This document shows positions 60,291 through 64,000 of a stretch of 64,000 nucleotides of DNA, one piece after another (positions within the stretch are counted from its first letter, which is position 1; each line of letters starts with the position of its first letter). Where the stretch lies: positions 15,345,752 through 15,409,751 of the forward strand of contig OY821742.1 of assembly GCA_963682055.1 (NCBI GenBank), given 5' to 3'. This stretch comes from Primula veris (Eukaryota; Streptophyta; Magnoliopsida; Ericales; Primulaceae). The notes under the pieces were generated by a model. That model did no database searches and had not been told where the DNA came from. It saw only the letters and a list, made by a program, of their open reading frames with translations. A program made the position numbers and the translations under genes.

Positions 60291-60654
60291 GAATAGCTCA
60301 AAAATGCTTACATATTGGTATACACTTTAAAATAACAGAGCTATTGATATGTACTTTAGAAAGTAGTGCATTATTTTTTTCCCGTTAAATGTATACCCTT
60401 TTTTAAAATTACATAAACACGAGTATGATTTATGAACTTCAGAAAATTCACAATTATTGATTTTAGCAAATGGCAACCACATAAGTCTAGTCTTGAATCC
60501 GTTCCACTTCCATCAAAATATATAAATAGAAGCAAATGTTATGAGAAAGATCAATGTTGTGTCTTGATATTTTGAACTATTTTTTATCTTTATTTTAAAG
60601 AACAACGAATATTTTTTACTTCTTGCATATGACTTAGTACATGATTCTACCAAC
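60291..60654. other. Intergenic AT-rich DNA
   Basis: Nothing recognised. Confidence 0.6.
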
Positions 60655-60947
60655 CTATGTGCCACTAATAATGCATTATTAACTAGATTTAATGAAGAAA
60701 AATACATGTATATATAATTCCATTAAAGTAAAAGATAAAAAAAAAAATAATGACGTTGTTTCTTTAGGCAAGCTGAAACAACATTTCCTAATTTGAGTTT
60801 TTGGGAAAATATCTAAATCCTACCCCCCTATTAACCCTAATTATTTTTTTTGTTTCTTTCGAAATTCTGTTACTCTATATTAAGGAAGTAGCAACCTATC
60901 ATTTTTCTCTATTTCTCTTTTGTTAGCCCAGGGATATCTACCGTTAC
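60655..60947 (+). pseudogene. Partial copy D of the DEK-like gene (upstream region)
   Basis: Homologous to 51543-51900. It stops where the Sirevirus-like LTR begins, just short of the position equivalent to the proposed start codon. Presumed non-functional. Confidence 0.6.
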
Positions 60948-62001
60948 TGTTAGGACCAGATTTCTAGACCTTATACTATTTATTATCTATTGGTTTGAAC
61001 TAAATAACTCTAGTTAATTGTTAAGAATTGAAACAGTCTCTTGGTTTCAAGTAAGGTTGCAACCTCAGTTGCAACCACAGTTCCAACCTGCTGTTCTGCA
61101 GGATTCTGTTCAGTTCTTTTATTCTGTATTACTATTCTTTAAATGATGATTATTTATTTTAAAGTATGCAGGATATATTCTCATATGTTCTTAAAGATTT
61201 AGTTTATGTATATTGAGAATATTAAAGTGATAAGAAAGATGTTTTCTAAAAAGTTATAAGGAGATTAGTTTTTATAGATATGTTTACTTTAAACTAGGAG
61301 TATAATACGTTTAAAAGATTGAATGAAATATGGAGTTAATGTTTCATATATATATTTGAAAATATTTTATCTCTAAAAGATACTATCTTATATGTTTCCT
61401 TGTATTAGGAAAATACTAACTCCTATTTCCAACCTAGTTATTAACAGGTACTATCTTATGAAGATTGAGGTCAATCCTACGCTGAAGTATATCGTGATAC
61501 ATGGAAAGATTGAAGCCAATCAAAAGAGTCAAAAGCAATCATCAAGACCTTGAAGAAAGAAGATTGTTTTTACTTGTATAAATAGTTGATAACTTAGCTT
61601 GTAAAAAGTGTGTGTTCTAAATTATAAAGAACTCATTCTTGAGAGAATACACAGTGAGCTTTAAAAGAAAACAATGGTGGGATGCCATTGATTTTTAAGT
61701 GATAGTTATAAAGTAGGAGCAATATAGAGATAGGCAGAAAAACCTAGAGGGAGTCTGAGAGTTTTTCATTAAGACTTGAATCCTATATTGTAAGCTTTTA
61801 TAATATCATAATCTGGGTGAGTGCCCCGGAGACGTAGCCTAGTTAGGTGAACTCTGTTGTTAAATGTGCGTGTCATTTATTCCAAGTACATTTAATTTTT
61901 ACAAGTTCTGTCCATCAATATACTTAGGTTTCAACTGTGGTTGCAACTTCACTTGGAACCTAACTGCAAAACTGCAACTAGAACAACGGATAGGAATTTC
62001 A
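60948..62001 (+). repeat. 5' LTR of the Sirevirus-like element
   Basis: About 1054 bp from TGTTAGGACCAG to a CA end two bases before the primer site. It contains TATAAATA at 61577-61584. Both ends carry GGTTGCAAC-like words. Boundaries rest on one LTR only. Confidence 0.7.
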
Positions 62002-62003
62002 AT

Positions 62004-62015
62004 TGGTATCAGAGC
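62004..62015 (+). other. Primer binding site, tRNA-iMet
   Basis: TGGTATCAGAGC directly after the LTR, the standard copia primer site. Confidence 0.9.
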
Positions 62016-62060
62016 TTCACACTAGATCTTACTTAGTGTGGATCCTGTGTTCTGGTAAAG

Positions 62061-64000
62061 ATGGACTTAATGAAGGAAGAAAACGCATTCAACAAACCAC
62101 CATTGCTTGAAGGAGGAGTTAACTATGGAGTGTGGAAAATCATAATGAGATTCTTCATCAAACAGCAAAATGAACAAGCATGGAAAACTGTGTTGTATGA
62201 TTGGGAGCTTCCAACCGCCATTGATGGTGAAGGTGAACTGGTTTATGTACCTGAAGATAGATGGTCTGCTGATGAGGACAGAAAATCAAGTGCAAACTCC
62301 ACAGCAATAAACTTGATCTTTGCGGGTGTAACTCTCAGTGTGTTCAGGTATATCTCTCATTGTGAAACTGCCAAAGAGGCATGAGACATTTTACAAGTAA
62401 CCTTTGAATGAACTGTTAAAGTAAAAGCTTTTAAACTTCAACAGTTAACCACTCAATTTGAAAACTTAATAATGGAGGAAGATGAAACAATTGAACAAGA
62501 ATTTGTCATATTGCCCATCAAGCTGGAACCTTAGATGAAAAATACAGTGATGCTAAACTTGTTAAGAAAACTCTAAGGTCACATCCAAAAAGGTTTGAAA
62601 TTAAGGTTACTGCTATTGAGGAATCAACAGACTTAGATAATCTAAAACTTGAAAAACTTATAATAAATCTAAGCACTCATGAGCTAAAATTCTTTAAACA
62701 AAAGAGACCAGAAAAAGAAATAGCCTTTCAGGCTAAGAAATCTGAATCTAAGGTCTGTGAGAAAATGAGTGATGAAAAACAGCTTGCCTTCTTTGCTAAA
62801 AAGGTTTATAAGAAAAAACAGGATGATACTGGAACATCCAAGAACTTTCAGAAAAGTGATAATCAATTTAAGACAGAGTCTAGTTTTAATAATAATCCTA
62901 AAGGAAAGTGGAATCCTAAAGAGAAGAATGACAGAGAGTATCAGCCTAGAGAAATTCAATGCAGAGAATGTAAAGGTTATGGTCACATTCAGTCTGAGTG
63001 TGCAAATACTCTAAAAAGGAACAAAAATGCTTATATAACCACTCACAGTTACAGTGAATCTGAGAGTAACAGTGATGAAGAAAATGAATCTAACTTTGTT
63101 AATTTTATGGGAAAAATCACTGAAAAAGAACCTGTGTATGAAAGTGATTGTGAGTCTGTTTCAACCCTAGTTACAACTGCACTTAAAACCTATAGCAGTG
63201 ATGAGGAAGAGCCCTCTGATGATAATATTACTTAGCAGTATCTTGTCCTTTATGAAAAATATCAATGTCTAAGTAAGCAATCCTTGATCATAAACAATCT
63301 TAATGTTAATCTAAAGGATAAGGTTAAAAAATATCACTGAGCAACTCAACACACAACTGGTTGAGCTAACTGAAACCAAGAAGAAAATAAAATTGCTGAA
63401 TGTTTCTGCTTCAGAAAAGTTAGATGACATGCTGTCCTATTCTAGAGGCTCTAAAGATAACAGTGGTTTAGGTTACTATGGTTATGAAAAAACTGGAAAA
63501 ACTACCTTTGTTAAAGCGCTTGTTAAGCTGAAACTCATGTTTTTGACAATAAGGTTAGAAGTACAGTTGCAACCAAAAATAAACTGAATAGCTTTAAGGA
63601 TAAATCCACTTTCAGGTTAAAACTGTGTAACTTTTGTAAAAGACCTGGTCATTCAGAAGTCCAGTGTTATTTAAAAAGGAACAGGAAGTATATTTCTCAG
63701 AAAAACTGGTTGGCCTCTTGCAATCAAAAGATGAACTGGGTCTGGAAAGTTAAAAGAAAATCTACCTTACTTACCAATAACAAAGCTGTTATTACTTCTT
63801 TAAATGTTGTTACTTCTAATGATTGGTATTTTGACAGTGGTTGTTCTAAGCACATGACAGGTACTGCAAGCTCTTTAAAAAATGTCATTAATCTTACAGG
63901 AAACACTGTTGTGTTTGGAGGTGGAGATACAGGTAAAATTATTGGAAAAGGAACCTTAAACAAACCTGGAATGCCTGATATTAATGATGTATTTCTTGTA
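62061..64000 (+). pseudogene. Sirevirus-like gag and protease, broken
   Basis: ATG at 62061. The gag N-terminus (PPLLEGGVNYGVWKIIMR) is interrupted by TGA at 62382 (where Trp is expected) and TGA at 62409. A shift between about 62490 and 62520 moves the frame, which is then open to 63235. Zinc knuckle 1 is CRECKGYGHIQSEC (62960-63001). An acidic Ser/Glu-rich tract follows, then TAG at 63233 and more breaks. Zinc knuckle 2 is CNFCKRPGHSEVQC (about 63626-63667). The protease motif WYFDSGCSKHMTG lies at 63824-63862, followed by GKIIGKGTL. Integrase and polymerase are outside the window. Confidence 0.85.

Larger units (their letters stand above)
60948..64000 (+). mobile_element. Sirevirus-like Ty1/copia element, 5' part
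   Basis: LTR, tRNA-iMet primer site, gag with two zinc knuckles, then protease; it runs off the right edge. A long acidic gag with CCHC motifs and a protease of the form DSGCSKHMTG are typical of the Sirevirus branch. Several stops and at least one frameshift make it inactive. GTTAC at 60943-60947 is the candidate target duplication. Confidence 0.85.

Overview
This is AT-rich nuclear DNA from a flowering plant, most likely a eudicot. It has spliced genes with plant-type GT-AG introns, plant LTR retrotransposon lineages (Tat-type Ty3/gypsy, Ty1/copia, Sirevirus-like copia), and many MITEs, solo LTRs and microsatellites. The species cannot be named from the sequence. About 9 kb is occupied by two intact-looking host genes. 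The rest is transposon-derived, duplicated or low-complexity.

Layout. 1-6318: minus-strand Tat-lineage Ty3/gypsy element (5' LTR at the right, integrase running off the left edge) with three in-frame stops. 6544-7211: non-autonomous Mutator-like element (MULE). 7220-11470: AT-rich intergenic DNA with one retroelement-derived coding remnant. 11719-15518 (+): SEC14-like phosphatidylinositol transfer protein gene, 11 exons, 336 aa. 16263-24170 (-): WEB-family coiled-coil gene (resembles Arabidopsis At5g55860), 5 coding exons, 653 aa, with a 2.56-kb intron in its 5' UTR. The two genes are convergent, 744 bp apart.

24.2-32.7 kb: tandem duplications and a nested structure: a GAGCTCC-rich repeat, split by an hAT-like insertion, which is split by a MULE carrying two large minisatellite arrays; then a TACTACACACGC-type minisatellite split by a CACTA-type MITE. 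32.9-34.5 kb: decayed copia gag/protease. 34.6-37.7 kb: two partial copies of a gene whose fullest copy lies at 51.5-58 kb. 38541-43313: nearly complete copia element with paired 346-bp LTRs. 43.9-48.2 kb: a second copy of the WEB gene's 5'-UTR intron, invaded by a solo LTR (itself holding another solo LTR) and a palindromic MITE. 48715-50133: a solo LTR of the same family in inverted orientation. 50.3-51.5 kb: LINE remnant holding a small MULE.

51.5-58 kb: a broken DEK-C-domain-like gene whose third exon is split by a 3.1-kb solo LTR; removing the insert restores the reading frame. 58-61 kb: fragments, including a second GAGCTCC-repeat copy and a fourth partial copy of the same gene's 5' region. 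60948-64000: Sirevirus-like copia element running off the right edge.

I see no new multi-gene system. The most informative features are sites seen both empty and filled, which date insertions relative to one another: the WEB-intron copies, the GAGCTCC-repeat copies and the DEK-like exon. Two LTR-borne arrays also stand out: tandem hairpins with compensatory stem changes (54063-54210), and paired near-palindromes in an exact 70-bp register (45618-45897). All function calls rest on reading motifs by eye; no searches were run.
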